Shown here piece after piece: positions 30,915 through 38,302 of a DNA stretch of 38,351 bases. Both the position numbers and the translations under genes were made by a program. Origin of the DNA: Salinicola halophyticus (GTDB lineage: Bacteria; Pseudomonadota; Gammaproteobacteria; Pseudomonadales; Halomonadaceae); contig NZ_PZJN01000004.1 in the NCBI RefSeq assembly GCF_003206695.1, forward strand, positions 1 to 38,351, in the 5' to 3' direction. The first letter of the stretch is position 1. Each line of letters starts with the position of its first letter. The notes below the pieces were generated by a model. It saw only the letters and a list, made by a program, of their open reading frames with translations, was not told the origin of the DNA and ran no database searches.

Positions 30915-32579
30915 GTGATCATTACCCGTCAATTATCGCACTCTCTCCAGCTCCTGAAGTGGGAGTCCAGACACCGGGAGGCCGTGGTCATCGCCCTGCT
31001 GTGGGCGATGGCACTGGTCAGCGCCCTGGCCCGGCCGTTGATGCCGATCGACGAAACCCGCTACGTCTCGGTCGCCTGGGAGATGTGGCATGCCCATTCG
31101 CTGTGGCTACCGCTGATGAACGGGGAGCCCTATGCCGACAAGCCGCCGCTGCTGTTCTGGCTGATCCAGTCGGGGTGGTCGCTGTTCGGGGTCAACGCCT
31201 GGTGGCCGAAGCTGATCTCCCCGCTGGCGTCGCTGATCGCGATGACGCATCTCTACCGCATCGCCCGCCGGCTGGGTTACCCCGGCAGTCAGGCGAGACT
31301 GGCGCCAATGGCGCTGATGGCAATGCTGATGTGGAATCTCTACAGCGGCGCGCTGATGTTCGACATCCTGCTCAGCGCTTGTCTGCTGGGGGCGATCGCC
31401 CCATTGGTCGCAGGCCAGTTGACGTTACGCAAGGCCATCATCAGCGGGCTGTGGCTGGGCCTGGCACTGCTCGCCAAGGGGCCGGCCGTGTTCGTGACGC
31501 TGGGGCCAATTCTACTGACGCTTCCGCTATGGCGAGCCCGACCGCTGGGTGCGATGGGGCGACGCCATCTCGTCGTGGCCCTGTCCTTGGGCCTCGCCAT
31601 GCTGCTGGCCTGGGCCCTGCCCGCGGCCTGGCTGGGCGGTCGCGACTACGCTCAGGACCTGCTCTGGGGGCAGAGCGTAGACCGCCTGCAACAGGCGATG
31701 GCACACGCTCGACCGACCTGGTGGTATCTGCCATGGCTCGCGCTGCTCGCGTTCCCCTGGACGCTATGGCCGCCATGCTGGCCGCGTCTGCCGCGCCATC
31801 GCCAACAGCGCCTTGCCTGGATCTGGCTGATCGGCCCGCTGGCGGTCTTCTCGCTGATCAGCGGCAAGCAGATTCACTACCTGATGCCGCTGCTGCCGGC
31901 GCTGGCCCTGCTGATCATGGATCGTCTCGGCACTCCCGGCACTCCCGGCACACGCTTGCCCCTGCGTTCCCGGACGGTGCCGTTGGCCATCGCCCTGCTC
32001 GGCGTGACCGCGCTGATTCTGATGGCCTTCGGCATCGGCACCCTCACTCGCGCCACGCTTTCGCCTTTCGGCGCGCTCGCCCTGATCGCATGGGCCGCGG
32101 TTTTCTGGCGTCAGCGCTGGGCGGGGACGTCGCAGGCCGCTGGCCGTCTCGCATTGGGCGCGTGTGTTGCCGTGCTGATCGCCACTCAGCTGATGCTGGC
32201 ACCGCTGTGGAGTCGCTACGACGTCGGCGCGCCGGGGCGGCTACTGGCCCATCTGGAACGCGAGAATGTGCCCGTCGCTTTCGTCGGTAACGCCTATCAG
32301 GCCACGTTCCAGTTCGCCGGCCACCTGACCCGGCCCCTTCTCACGCTGGACGACGACCCTGCGGCGCTCTGCCGTTTCCGGCACCGGATGCCCGGCGGCT
32401 GGGTCATCGGCCGCGATCGCGATCTCCACTCGTCGATCGGTAACACCAACCTCGCCCATGTCTTCGACTACCGCGGCGGGGAACTGGTCGTCGTTCCGGC
32501 GACGGCGCTGACGTTCGGGGAGCTGACGGCCTCATGTAATCGTCTGGTCCCGGCTGATGCCCACCCGCCCCACCGGTAA
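30915..32579 (+). CDS. ArnT-like GT39/GT83 lipid A or LPS glycosyltransferase (second copy)
   Basis: A 554-residue polytopic GT-C enzyme, only distantly similar to the copy at 26744. The first periplasmic loop has the signature RPLMPIDETRYVSVAWEMW (Asp46-Glu47) followed by PYADKPPLLFW (Asp75-Lys76). The Gly/Trp-rich TM segments LAKGPAVFVTLGPIL, PTWWYLPWLALLAFPWTLWP and FSLISGKQIHYLMPLLPAL are ArnT/RgtA-like. A soluble C-terminal part follows (about 430-554). The start is GTG at 30915 with GGAAG (30902-30906) eight bases upstream; the later in-frame ATG (31008) would cut into TM1. It is transcribed divergently from the kinase operon. Two ArnT-like copies in one locus suggest two acceptor positions on lipid A or core. 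Acceptor and sugar are unproven. Confidence 0.9.
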   Translation: MIITRQLSHSLQLLKWESRHREAVVIALLWAMALVSALARPLMPIDETRYVSVAWEMWHAHSLWLPLMNGEPYADKPPLLFWLIQSGWSLFGVNAWWPKLISPLASLIAMTHLYRIARRLGYPGSQARLAPMALMAMLMWNLYSGALMFDILLSACLLGAIAPLVAGQLTLRKAIISGLWLGLALLAKGPAVFVTLGPILLTLPLWRARPLGAMGRRHLVVALSLGLAMLLAWALPAAWLGGRDYAQDLLWGQSVDRLQQAMAHARPTWWYLPWLALLAFPWTLWPPCWPRLPRHRQQRLAWIWLIGPLAVFSLISGKQIHYLMPLLPALALLIMDRLGTPGTPGTRLPLRSRTVPLAIALLGVTALILMAFGIGTLTRATLSPFGALALIAWAAVFWRQRWAGTSQAAGRLALGACVAVLIATQLMLAPLWSRYDVGAPGRLLAHLERENVPVAFVGNAYQATFQFAGHLTRPLLTLDDDPAALCRFRHRMPGGWVIGRDRDLHSSIGNTNLAHVFDYRGGELVVVPATALTFGELTASCNRLVPADAHPPHR

Positions 32580-32633
32580 CAGCCACTGCAGAACGCCGGG
32601 TAACAGCCTTTTTCGGAACGAACGGCAGCAGCC
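32575..32633. repeat. 24/25-bp imperfect tandem repeat at the 3' end of the second ArnT-like gene
   Basis: GGTAACAGCC at 32575 and 32599, and GGCAGCAGCC at 32624, each begin a unit with a GGAAC/GAACGCC-type tail. The first unit overlaps the stop codon (32577-32579). Confidence 0.7.
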
Positions 32634-32699
32634 TGTTGGAACCCTTGGCAATAGATTTTCACAACGATCGGTCTATAGAATCTTCAAACAGGAACCCGC

Positions 32700-33689
32700 A
32701 TGAACATTCTCGTCACCGGCGCGGCCGGATTCATCGGCTTTCACCTCGCCAGCCGTCTCGCCAGCGACGGCCATCGCGTCGTCGCGCTCGACAATCTCAA
32801 CGACTACTACGCCGTCTCGCTGAAACAGGCGCGGGTGGAGCAGCTCCACGGGGTACCGTTCCACCGCATCGATATCGCCGATCTGGCGTCGCTGGAAGCG
32901 CTGTTTGCCCGCGAACGTTTCACTCACGTCGTCAATCTTGCTGCCCAGGCCGGCGTACGCCATTCGGTCGAGCACCCACACGAATACGGCCACAGCAACC
33001 TGACCGGCTTTCTCAATCTGCTCGACGTCTGCAAGCGTCATGCCGTCGAGCACCTGCTCTACGCCTCTTCCAGTTCGGTCTATGGCCGTCAGAAGAGCCT
33101 GCCGTTTCGGGAATCCGACCCGGTGGACCAGCCGGCTTCGATCTACGCCGCGACCAAACGCGCCAACGAAATGATGGCCTACAGCTACGCCGACCTGCAC
33201 CGGCTGCCTTCGACCGGCATGCGCTTCTTCACGGTTTACGGCCCCTGGGGGCGCCCGGACATGGCGCCATGCCTGTTTGCCGCCAGCCTGCTACGCGGCG
33301 AGCCGATCGATATTTTCAACCATGGCCGCATGGCCAGGGACTTCACCTACATCGACGACGTCGTCGAATGCATCGTGCGGTTGCTGCCTTATCCACCCAC
33401 CGTGGACGCCGAGCGCAGCGCGCCTCACGACATCTACAATCTGGGACGCGGCAAGCCGATCGCCCTGCTCGACTTCGTCGCCACGCTGGAAGCCCGCCTG
33501 GGCGTCACCGCCACCAAGCACTTCAGACAGATGCAGCCGGGCGATATGGAGCGCACCTGGGCGGACACCCGCAAGCTGCAATCGGTCATCCACTACACGC
33601 CTCAGGTTTCGCTGGAGCGGGGCATCGATCGCTTCGTGGATTGGCTGCTCGACTACCGCGAGCTGCTGCTGGAATCCATGGCTGCCTGA
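32700..33689 (+). CDS. NAD-dependent epimerase, UDP-glucuronate 4-epimerase-like
   Basis: A 329-residue cytosolic short-chain dehydrogenase/reductase. The Rossmann motif GAAGFIG (7-13), the catalytic Ser in ASSSSVYG (124-126 region) and Tyr149/Lys153 in SIYAATKRANE are present. LDNLNDYYAVSLKQAR, AAQAGVRHSVEHPHEYGHSN and MRFFTVYGPWGRPDMA closely match the UDP-glucuronic acid 4-epimerase branch (LpsL/CapI/GAE type) rather than GalE. It should make UDP-galacturonate from UDP-glucuronate. A good site (AGGAA, about 32689-32693) precedes the ATG. It follows the second ArnT-like gene by 120 bases, co-directional, possibly in one transcript. It would supply the activated uronic acid for the GT2 enzyme. 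Confidence 0.88.
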   Translation: MNILVTGAAGFIGFHLASRLASDGHRVVALDNLNDYYAVSLKQARVEQLHGVPFHRIDIADLASLEALFARERFTHVVNLAAQAGVRHSVEHPHEYGHSNLTGFLNLLDVCKRHAVEHLLYASSSSVYGRQKSLPFRESDPVDQPASIYAATKRANEMMAYSYADLHRLPSTGMRFFTVYGPWGRPDMAPCLFAASLLRGEPIDIFNHGRMARDFTYIDDVVECIVRLLPYPPTVDAERSAPHDIYNLGRGKPIALLDFVATLEARLGVTATKHFRQMQPGDMERTWADTRKLQSVIHYTPQVSLERGIDRFVDWLLDYRELLLESMAA

Positions 33690-33779
33690 CTCGACTACTG
33701 CAGCACGGTGCCAACGGTCGTCGAACGGGAGGCGTTGGCGTAGCATCGGGCCATGTCATCCCGAATCACGAGCCCGTCC

Positions 33780-34088
33780 ATGTCACTTAGCAAGACTCGT
33801 ACCAGTTTCTACCGCCGCCTTTACGTGGCCCATCTGATCGATACCGGCCTGGCAGAGAGCGTGCCGGCCATCGTCGAGATCAGCGGCATGCCCCGGCGTA
33901 CCGCACAGGACACGCTGACCGCGCTGGCCGAACTCGACATCGTCTGTGAATTCGAACAGACCGCGGGCGAGCGTCACCATATCGGCCGCTACGTGATCCG
34001 CGACTGGGGACCGATATCGCCGGCATGGGTAGAAAGCCACGCCGAGGGAATTGCCAGCGCACTGGGCTACCCGCTTCCCACCCCTTGA
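33780..34088 (+). CDS. Winged helix-turn-helix domain protein, small
   Basis: A 102-residue protein starting MSLSKTRTSFYRRLYVAHLI. A helix-turn-helix segment is visible at VPAIVEISGMPRRTAQDTLTALAELDI, followed by a wing (RHHIGRYVIRDWGPI) and a short C-terminal helix. I recognise it as a conserved gammaproteobacterial winged-helix family without known target. An in-frame ATG at 33753 would add nine residues; the start at 33780 fits the conserved N-terminus better, though no strong ribosome-binding site marks either. It sits 43 bases before cobO, co-directional, so it may be in the same transcript. Confidence 0.8.
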   Translation: MSLSKTRTSFYRRLYVAHLIDTGLAESVPAIVEISGMPRRTAQDTLTALAELDIVCEFEQTAGERHHIGRYVIRDWGPISPAWVESHAEGIASALGYPLPTP

Positions 34089-34131
34089 ACCCGCGGCCTG
34101 TCGCGTTCTTCAATATCAGTCGGAGTCGCCC

Positions 34132-34731
34132 ATGAGCGATCGCCAGCAGCGTCATCAGCAAGCCATGCAGAAACTCAAATCTCACGTCGACGACAAGGTC
34201 GCTGCCGCCACCGAGCAGCGCGGTCAGCTGCTGGTGTTCACCGGCAACGGCAAGGGCAAGACCACCGCCGCCTGGGGTACCGTCACCCGCGCGCTGGGTT
34301 ACGGCTATCGGGTCGGGGTGATCCAGTTCATCAAGGGGCTATGGGAGTGCGGTGAGCGCGAACGACTGATCGACGATATCCATCTCGACGTTCACATCAT
34401 GGCCACGGGGTTCACCTGGGATACTCAGAACCGCGCCAGCGACACGGCCGCCTGTCTCGAGGTGTGGCTGGAGGCCGAGCGCCTGCTCGCCGATCCCGAC
34501 GTCTATCTGGTGGTGCTCGACGAGATCACCTACATGCTCAAGTTCGGCTATCTCGAATTCGAGACGGTCAGGCGTGCCATCGCCAATCGGCCGCGGGAAC
34601 AGAGCGTGATCGTGACCGGACGCAACGCCCACCGCGAGCTGGTCGACATGGCCGATACCGTGACCGAAATGCAGGACACCAAGCATGCCTTTAATGCGGG
34701 ATTGCAGGCCCGCCGAGGCATCGACTACTAA
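34132..34731 (+). CDS. cobO: Cob(I)yrinic acid a,c-diamide adenosyltransferase (CobO/BtuR)
   Basis: A 199-residue CobA/CobO/BtuR-type corrinoid adenosyltransferase that uses ATP to make the adenosyl-cobalt bond. The P-loop FTGNGKGKTTAAWG (about 37-50) is reversed relative to classical P-loops, as in this family. VGVIQFIKGLWECGER, LVVLDEITYMLKFGYLE, VIVTGRNAHRELVDMADTVTEM and the end AGLQARRGIDY are strongly conserved family blocks. GGAG (34122-34125) six bases before the ATG at 34132 sets the start. No cobalamin riboswitch precedes it. Together with btuB and the BtuF-like protein it indicates uptake and adenosylation of external corrinoids; no de novo cobalamin genes are visible. Confidence 0.96.
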   Translation: MSDRQQRHQQAMQKLKSHVDDKVAAATEQRGQLLVFTGNGKGKTTAAWGTVTRALGYGYRVGVIQFIKGLWECGERERLIDDIHLDVHIMATGFTWDTQNRASDTAACLEVWLEAERLLADPDVYLVVLDEITYMLKFGYLEFETVRRAIANRPREQSVIVTGRNAHRELVDMADTVTEMQDTKHAFNAGLQARRGIDY

Positions 34732-34732
34732 A

Positions 34733-34788
34733 GCCACGAGCCACGAGCCACGAGCCACGAGTCGCAGGCTACGAGCCAAGGGTCGCGG
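34733..34788 (-). repeat. Heptamer tandem array, TCGTGGC on the minus strand, about eight units
   Basis: Four perfect GCCACGA units on the plus strand (34733-34760) are followed by GTCGCAG, GCTACGA, GCCAAGG and GTCGCGG in 7-bp phase. The reverse complement TCGTGGC is the same unit family as at 9504-9608. It begins two bases after the cobO stop and lies downstream of the btuF-like gene read on minus. Confidence 0.92.
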
Positions 34789-34848
34789 CTCGAGAACCAG
34801 AGCGACGAGACGCGGCCAGGAATTCCGTTTCCGCTATCGACTCGTCGG

Positions 34849-35775
34849 CTATGGGGTCGTGTCGGCAAGCGCCCGACACACCTGGCGCACGGCCTGGATC
34901 ATGCGCGGCGCGGGACGGCTGATCGCGTCGGGATCCAGCGTGTAGAGCGCGCCGTCGCGTACCGCCGGCAATTCATCGTGACTTGTCCAGAACGCCTGCC
35001 AGCGATCGTCGTTGCCGGCTGCCAGAATGACCTCTGGCTGCGCTTCGACCAGCGACTCCCAACCGATCTGGGGCACCAGCACCGGCGCATCGTCGAACAG
35101 CGGCACGCCACCGCAGTGGCGAATCACCTGAGTGACGATCTGACCGCCGGCCAGGGTGGTCAAGGGCGACTGACCCAACTGATAGAAGACCCGTGGTGCT
35201 GGGGAAAGCTGCTGCGACGTGCCTTCCAGCGCTTGTTCGAAATCGGAAGCGGCCTGCTCTCCGGCATCGGAGTGTCCGGTGAGCCGGCCGATATCCCGCA
35301 GGTCGCCCGCAATCTGCTCGAGCTTGCGCGGCTCGCTGCGATAGACGGGGATATCCAAGAGTTCGAGCTGCTCGATCAACGATGCCGGCGTACCGCTACC
35401 CCAGACCAGCACCAGATCGGGCTGCTTGGCGACGATCAGCTCGAGCGGGATGCCACGATAGCTGCCGACGCGATCGAGCTGCCGGGCCGCGGGTGGGTAA
35501 TCGCTGCCGTCGATGGCGCCAACCAGTTGCCCGCCTGCGCCGACGGCGTAGCTCAACTCCACCAGGTGCGGCGCCAGCGCGATGATACGCTCGGCGGGCT
35601 GTGCCAGCGTCACACGTTGCCCACTATCGTCCTCGACGCTGATCGCAGCACCGCTTGCTTCGGCATCGGCTGGCGCCAGCCAACCGACAACGGTCAGCGC
35701 CAGTGCTAACGGCGCCAGTCGCCAAAAGCGCGCAAGGCTCGATCGACATGGCAATGGGGAAAGACAGCGCATCAT
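34849..35775 (-). CDS. Periplasmic cobalamin-type substrate-binding protein of an ABC importer (BtuF-like)
   Basis: A 308-residue class III periplasmic binding protein. A signal peptide (RFWRLAPLALALTVVGWLAPADA, cleavage near 38-42) leads to RVTLAQPAERIIALAPHLVELSYAVGAGGQLVGAID, then KQPDLVLVWGSGTPASLIEQL, the family's long backbone helix, and GGVPLFDDAPVLVPQIGWESLVEAQPEVIL. These are typical of BtuF and related corrinoid or heme/siderophore binders; cobO next door favours cobalamin. Adjacent ATG codons at 35775 and 35772 are both possible. The start at 35817 would put extra residues before the signal. The permease and ATPase (btuC, btuD) are not adjacent, so it is an orphan binding-protein gene. 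No riboswitch was seen upstream. Confidence 0.87.
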   Translation of the reverse strand: MMRCLSPLPCRSSLARFWRLAPLALALTVVGWLAPADAEASGAAISVEDDSGQRVTLAQPAERIIALAPHLVELSYAVGAGGQLVGAIDGSDYPPAARQLDRVGSYRGIPLELIVAKQPDLVLVWGSGTPASLIEQLELLDIPVYRSEPRKLEQIAGDLRDIGRLTGHSDAGEQAASDFEQALEGTSQQLSPAPRVFYQLGQSPLTTLAGGQIVTQVIRHCGGVPLFDDAPVLVPQIGWESLVEAQPEVILAAGNDDRWQAFWTSHDELPAVRDGALYTLDPDAISRPAPRMIQAVRQVCRALADTTP

Positions 35776-35884
35776 CGGCTCAGTGGCTTGGGATAACGGA
35801 GCGAGCGAGCATAGCATGGGAACCGAACGCCGCTGGAGACGTCTATGCAGCGCCCGGCTCTAGCGCAAGCGACGCTTTCACGTC

Positions 35885-35955
35885 CCGGTTTTCGATACGT
35901 GCCGGCTTTTCGACACCTGCCGGTCTTTTTAGACGTATCGGTTTTTCGAAAAAGA
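35885..35955. repeat. 17/18-bp imperfect tandem array in the leader of the SIMPL gene
   Basis: Four units starting with CCGG/TCGG at 35885, 35902, 35920 and 35938, each continuing TTTTCGA-like sequence, with 17-18 bp phase. The last unit runs into GAGGAA (35954-35959), the ribosome-binding site of the gene at 35965. Confidence 0.8.
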
Positions 35956-35964
35956 GGAAATGCC

Positions 35965-36774
35965 ATGTCTTTCGACACGCCTAGCCATCTCCATCAAGTA
36001 TTCCGCCCGCAGTCTCTGAGTCGCAGCGTCGGCCTGGGCGTTGCTGCCGTACTCGCGACCCTGACGCTGGCCACGCCAGCGCTTGCCGACAAGACGCCCC
36101 ATCAGATTCACGTCCAGGCCAATGCCACGCTGAATGTGGCACCGGACCAGGCGACGCTGAATGCCCGCCTGTGGGAACGGACGCCGACTCAGGTTCAGGG
36201 CGAGGAGTCTTCCGGTGATAGCGACGCCATCAAGCAAGCGCGAGACCGGCTGGAATCCCGTACCGGCGAGCTGATCCGTACGCTGGAAAACGCCGGCGTC
36301 GACAGCAAGAACATTCGCGCCGGTTCGCTCAGCGTACGGCCCGACTACGTCCAGACTGCCGGTCAGGGCGACGACAGCCAGCCGCCCAAGGTGCGAACGC
36401 AGGTCGAGCGCTCGGTATCGTTGACGCTCGATGATCTCGACCGGCTGCCGCGCGTTCTCGATGCCTTGACCAGCGCCGGGGTCGACTCCCTCGACGGCGT
36501 CAGCTACGGCCTCAAGGACAGCGACGCCGCCGACGATCGCGCGCTCAAGCAGGCTCTCGAACGCGCCCGCCACAAGGCAGAGATGATGGCGGACACGCTG
36601 GACGTCGATCTGGGCGATGTCGTCAATATCGAAGAGACCACCGCGCCGCGCTACCAGCCGCAGATGATGATGCGCGCCGCCGAGGCCGACAGCGGCGCAG
36701 GCGCATCGGAGTATCGCAGCGGCGAGATCAGCATCGACGCCGGCGTCAGCGTCAGTTGGGAAATCGACGATTGA
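35965..36774 (+). CDS. SIMPL-domain (DUF541, YggE/BP26 family) periplasmic protein
   Basis: A 269-residue exported protein. The ATG at 35965 follows GAGGAA by 5 bases and gives a signal peptide: basic region to about 20, hydrophobic VGLGVAAVLATLTLATPAL, cleavage after ALA near 41. The frame stays open to 35845, but that part is the repeat array. The SIMPL domain follows with HIQVQANATLNVAPDQATLNARLWER-like strands (read IHVQANATLNVAPDQA), a helical stretch rich in charged residues, and VRTQVERSVSLTLDDLDRLPRVLDAL. The end is typical: ALKQALERARHKAEMMADTLDVDLGDV and VSVSWEID. Members form membrane-associated oligomeric channels-like rings; E. coli YggE affects oxidative stress tolerance. The exact role is unknown. 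Confidence 0.88.
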   Translation: MSFDTPSHLHQVFRPQSLSRSVGLGVAAVLATLTLATPALADKTPHQIHVQANATLNVAPDQATLNARLWERTPTQVQGEESSGDSDAIKQARDRLESRTGELIRTLENAGVDSKNIRAGSLSVRPDYVQTAGQGDDSQPPKVRTQVERSVSLTLDDLDRLPRVLDALTSAGVDSLDGVSYGLKDSDAADDRALKQALERARHKAEMMADTLDVDLGDVVNIEETTAPRYQPQMMMRAAEADSGAGASEYRSGEISIDAGVSVSWEIDD

Positions 36775-36808
36775 TGACGTAGAGGATGACGATGACGTAG
36801 AGGATGTA
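36773..36808. repeat. 18-bp tandem repeat, two units, overlapping the SIMPL gene stop
   Basis: GATGACGTAGAGGATGAC (36773) and GATGACGTAGAGGATGTA (36791) differ at two positions. The first overlaps the last two bases of the stop codon (36772-36774). Confidence 0.92.
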
Positions 36809-36825
36809 GTAAATGACGATGAGCG

Positions 36826-36849
36826 GGGGCGGGCATCGACGCCCGCCCC
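36826..36849. other. Perfect hairpin between convergent SIMPL and transporter genes
   Basis: GGGGCGGGC (36826-36834) and GCCCGCCCC (36841-36849) form a 9-bp stem with a 6-nt loop. No T-run follows on either strand. Its place, 7 bases from one stop and 51 from the other, suggests a shared 3'-end structure. Confidence 0.7.
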
Positions 36850-36856
36850 ACGCAGC

Positions 36857-38302
36857 TCACATTCGTCGCATCACCCGGGCGAGCACGATCTCCGCGATCA
36901 GCGCCAGGGCGAGTATCGCTGCCAGCCAGCGCCAGTCGAACGCCGTCCCCAGTACGCCGAGAGCATCCAGGAACACCATCACGATCGCCAGTGGACAGAC
37001 GTAACGGATCGCGAATCGCCACAGGGCGTGAACCGCCGAAGGTAGCCCCAGCTCTTCTTTCAGACTTTCTCCGCGCAACACGAACCCCGCCAGCAGCGCC
37101 GTTCCTAGCCCACCCAGCGGCATCAGGAAGCGCGATGTCAAAAAGTCGAGCCAGTCGAAGACATGTCGCCCCGCCAGCTTCCAGTCGGCGCCGACGTTGA
37201 ACGACAGCATCGCCAGCGTGCTCACCACCCACAGCAGAATACCCACACCCCAGGCCGCCCTGACGCGGGACAGGCCGTGACTCTCGTTCAACCACGCCAC
37301 CGTGGCTTCGATCATCGAGATGGCGGATGTCAGCGCGGCCACGGTGAGCATCAGGAAGAAGATCGTCTCGACCGCGCCGCCCAGCGGCATCTGCTGGAAG
37401 GCCAGCGGCAGACTCATGAAGATCAGGCCAGGGCCGGAGGCCGGGTCCATGCCGTTGGCGAAGATCACCGGGAAGATCGCCAACCCCGCCATCAGTGCGA
37501 CCAGGGTGTCGCAGATGGCCACCATCAGCGTGGTACGACCGATGGACTGCCCTGCCGGCAGGTAAGCGCCATAGGTGAGGATGGCCCCTGAAGCCAAGGA
37601 CAAGGTAAAGAAGGCGTGGCCCATTGCGGCGAGCACCGCCTGTCCGGTGAGCTTGCCGGGGTCGAAGGCGAACAGGAAGTGTACTCCGGCGCCGAAGCTG
37701 CCCGAGAAAACCGCATAGACGATCATTATCACCAGCATGACCACCAGGCCCGGCATCATCCAGCGCACGCTTCGCTCGATGCCCGCCTGTACACCCAGCC
37801 CCACGATTGCCATCGTCGCCAACGTGACCAGCGTGCTCCAGAACCCCAGGTTCCAGGGGTTGGCATTGTTGGCGCTGAAGATGGCGGCCATGCCCTCGAC
37901 GCTATGGGCGGCGAGACCACCCGTCACCGATTTCCACAGATAGGAGACCGCCCAGCCGGCGACCACCACGTAGAACGACAGAATCATGAAGCCGCACAGC
38001 ATCGCCATCCATCCCAGCCCCGACCACCATCGGCTGCGCCCGGACTCCCTCGTCACTCGCCGGATCGCATCGATCGGGCTGCCTCGCCCTCGGCGCCCGA
38101 GTGCGATCTCCGCCATCATCACCGGCACGCCGATGGCGGCAATGCAAAGGAGATAGACCAGCACGAAAGCGCCGCCGCCATATTCGCCGGTCATGTAGGG
38201 GAACTTCCAGATGTTGCCCAGGCCTACCGACGAGCCGGTGGCCGCGAGGAAAAAGCCCCAGCGTCCCAGCCACAGATTCTTGGGTGATGCGATTGCGGTC
38301 AT
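36857..38302 (-). CDS. Sodium-dependent transporter, SLC6/NSS family
   Basis: A 481-residue inner-membrane symporter of the LeuT/NSS family. The ATG at 38302 is chosen because GAGG lies 4-5 bases upstream and homologues start just before the first TM; an in-frame ATG at 38320 adds six residues. TM1 carries the sodium-site signature GSSVGLGNIWKFPYMTGEYGGGAF. MAEIALGRRGRGSPIDAIRR follows TM2. TM6 to TM8 have LSLASGAILTYGAYLP and LMLTVAALTSAISMIEATVAWL, which hold the second sodium site. Bacterial members import amino acids or related amines with Na+, suited to a saline habitat; the substrate is not evident. The gene is convergent with the SIMPL gene, and its promoter is likely at or beyond the window's right edge. 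Confidence 0.94.
   Translation of the reverse strand: MTAIASPKNLWLGRWGFFLAATGSSVGLGNIWKFPYMTGEYGGGAFVLVYLLCIAAIGVPVMMAEIALGRRGRGSPIDAIRRVTRESGRSRWWSGLGWMAMLCGFMILSFYVVVAGWAVSYLWKSVTGGLAAHSVEGMAAIFSANNANPWNLGFWSTLVTLATMAIVGLGVQAGIERSVRWMMPGLVVMLVIMIVYAVFSGSFGAGVHFLFAFDPGKLTGQAVLAAMGHAFFTLSLASGAILTYGAYLPAGQSIGRTTLMVAICDTLVALMAGLAIFPVIFANGMDPASGPGLIFMSLPLAFQQMPLGGAVETIFFLMLTVAALTSAISMIEATVAWLNESHGLSRVRAAWGVGILLWVVSTLAMLSFNVGADWKLAGRHVFDWLDFLTSRFLMPLGGLGTALLAGFVLRGESLKEELGLPSAVHALWRFAIRYVCPLAIVMVFLDALGVLGTAFDWRWLAAILALALIAEIVLARVMRRM

Noticed and set aside
35845..35964. Longer N-terminus of the SIMPL protein with a repeated aromatic motif.
   Set aside because: It is translation of the 17/18-bp array; the ATG at 35965 has a strong ribosome-binding site and starts a proper signal peptide.
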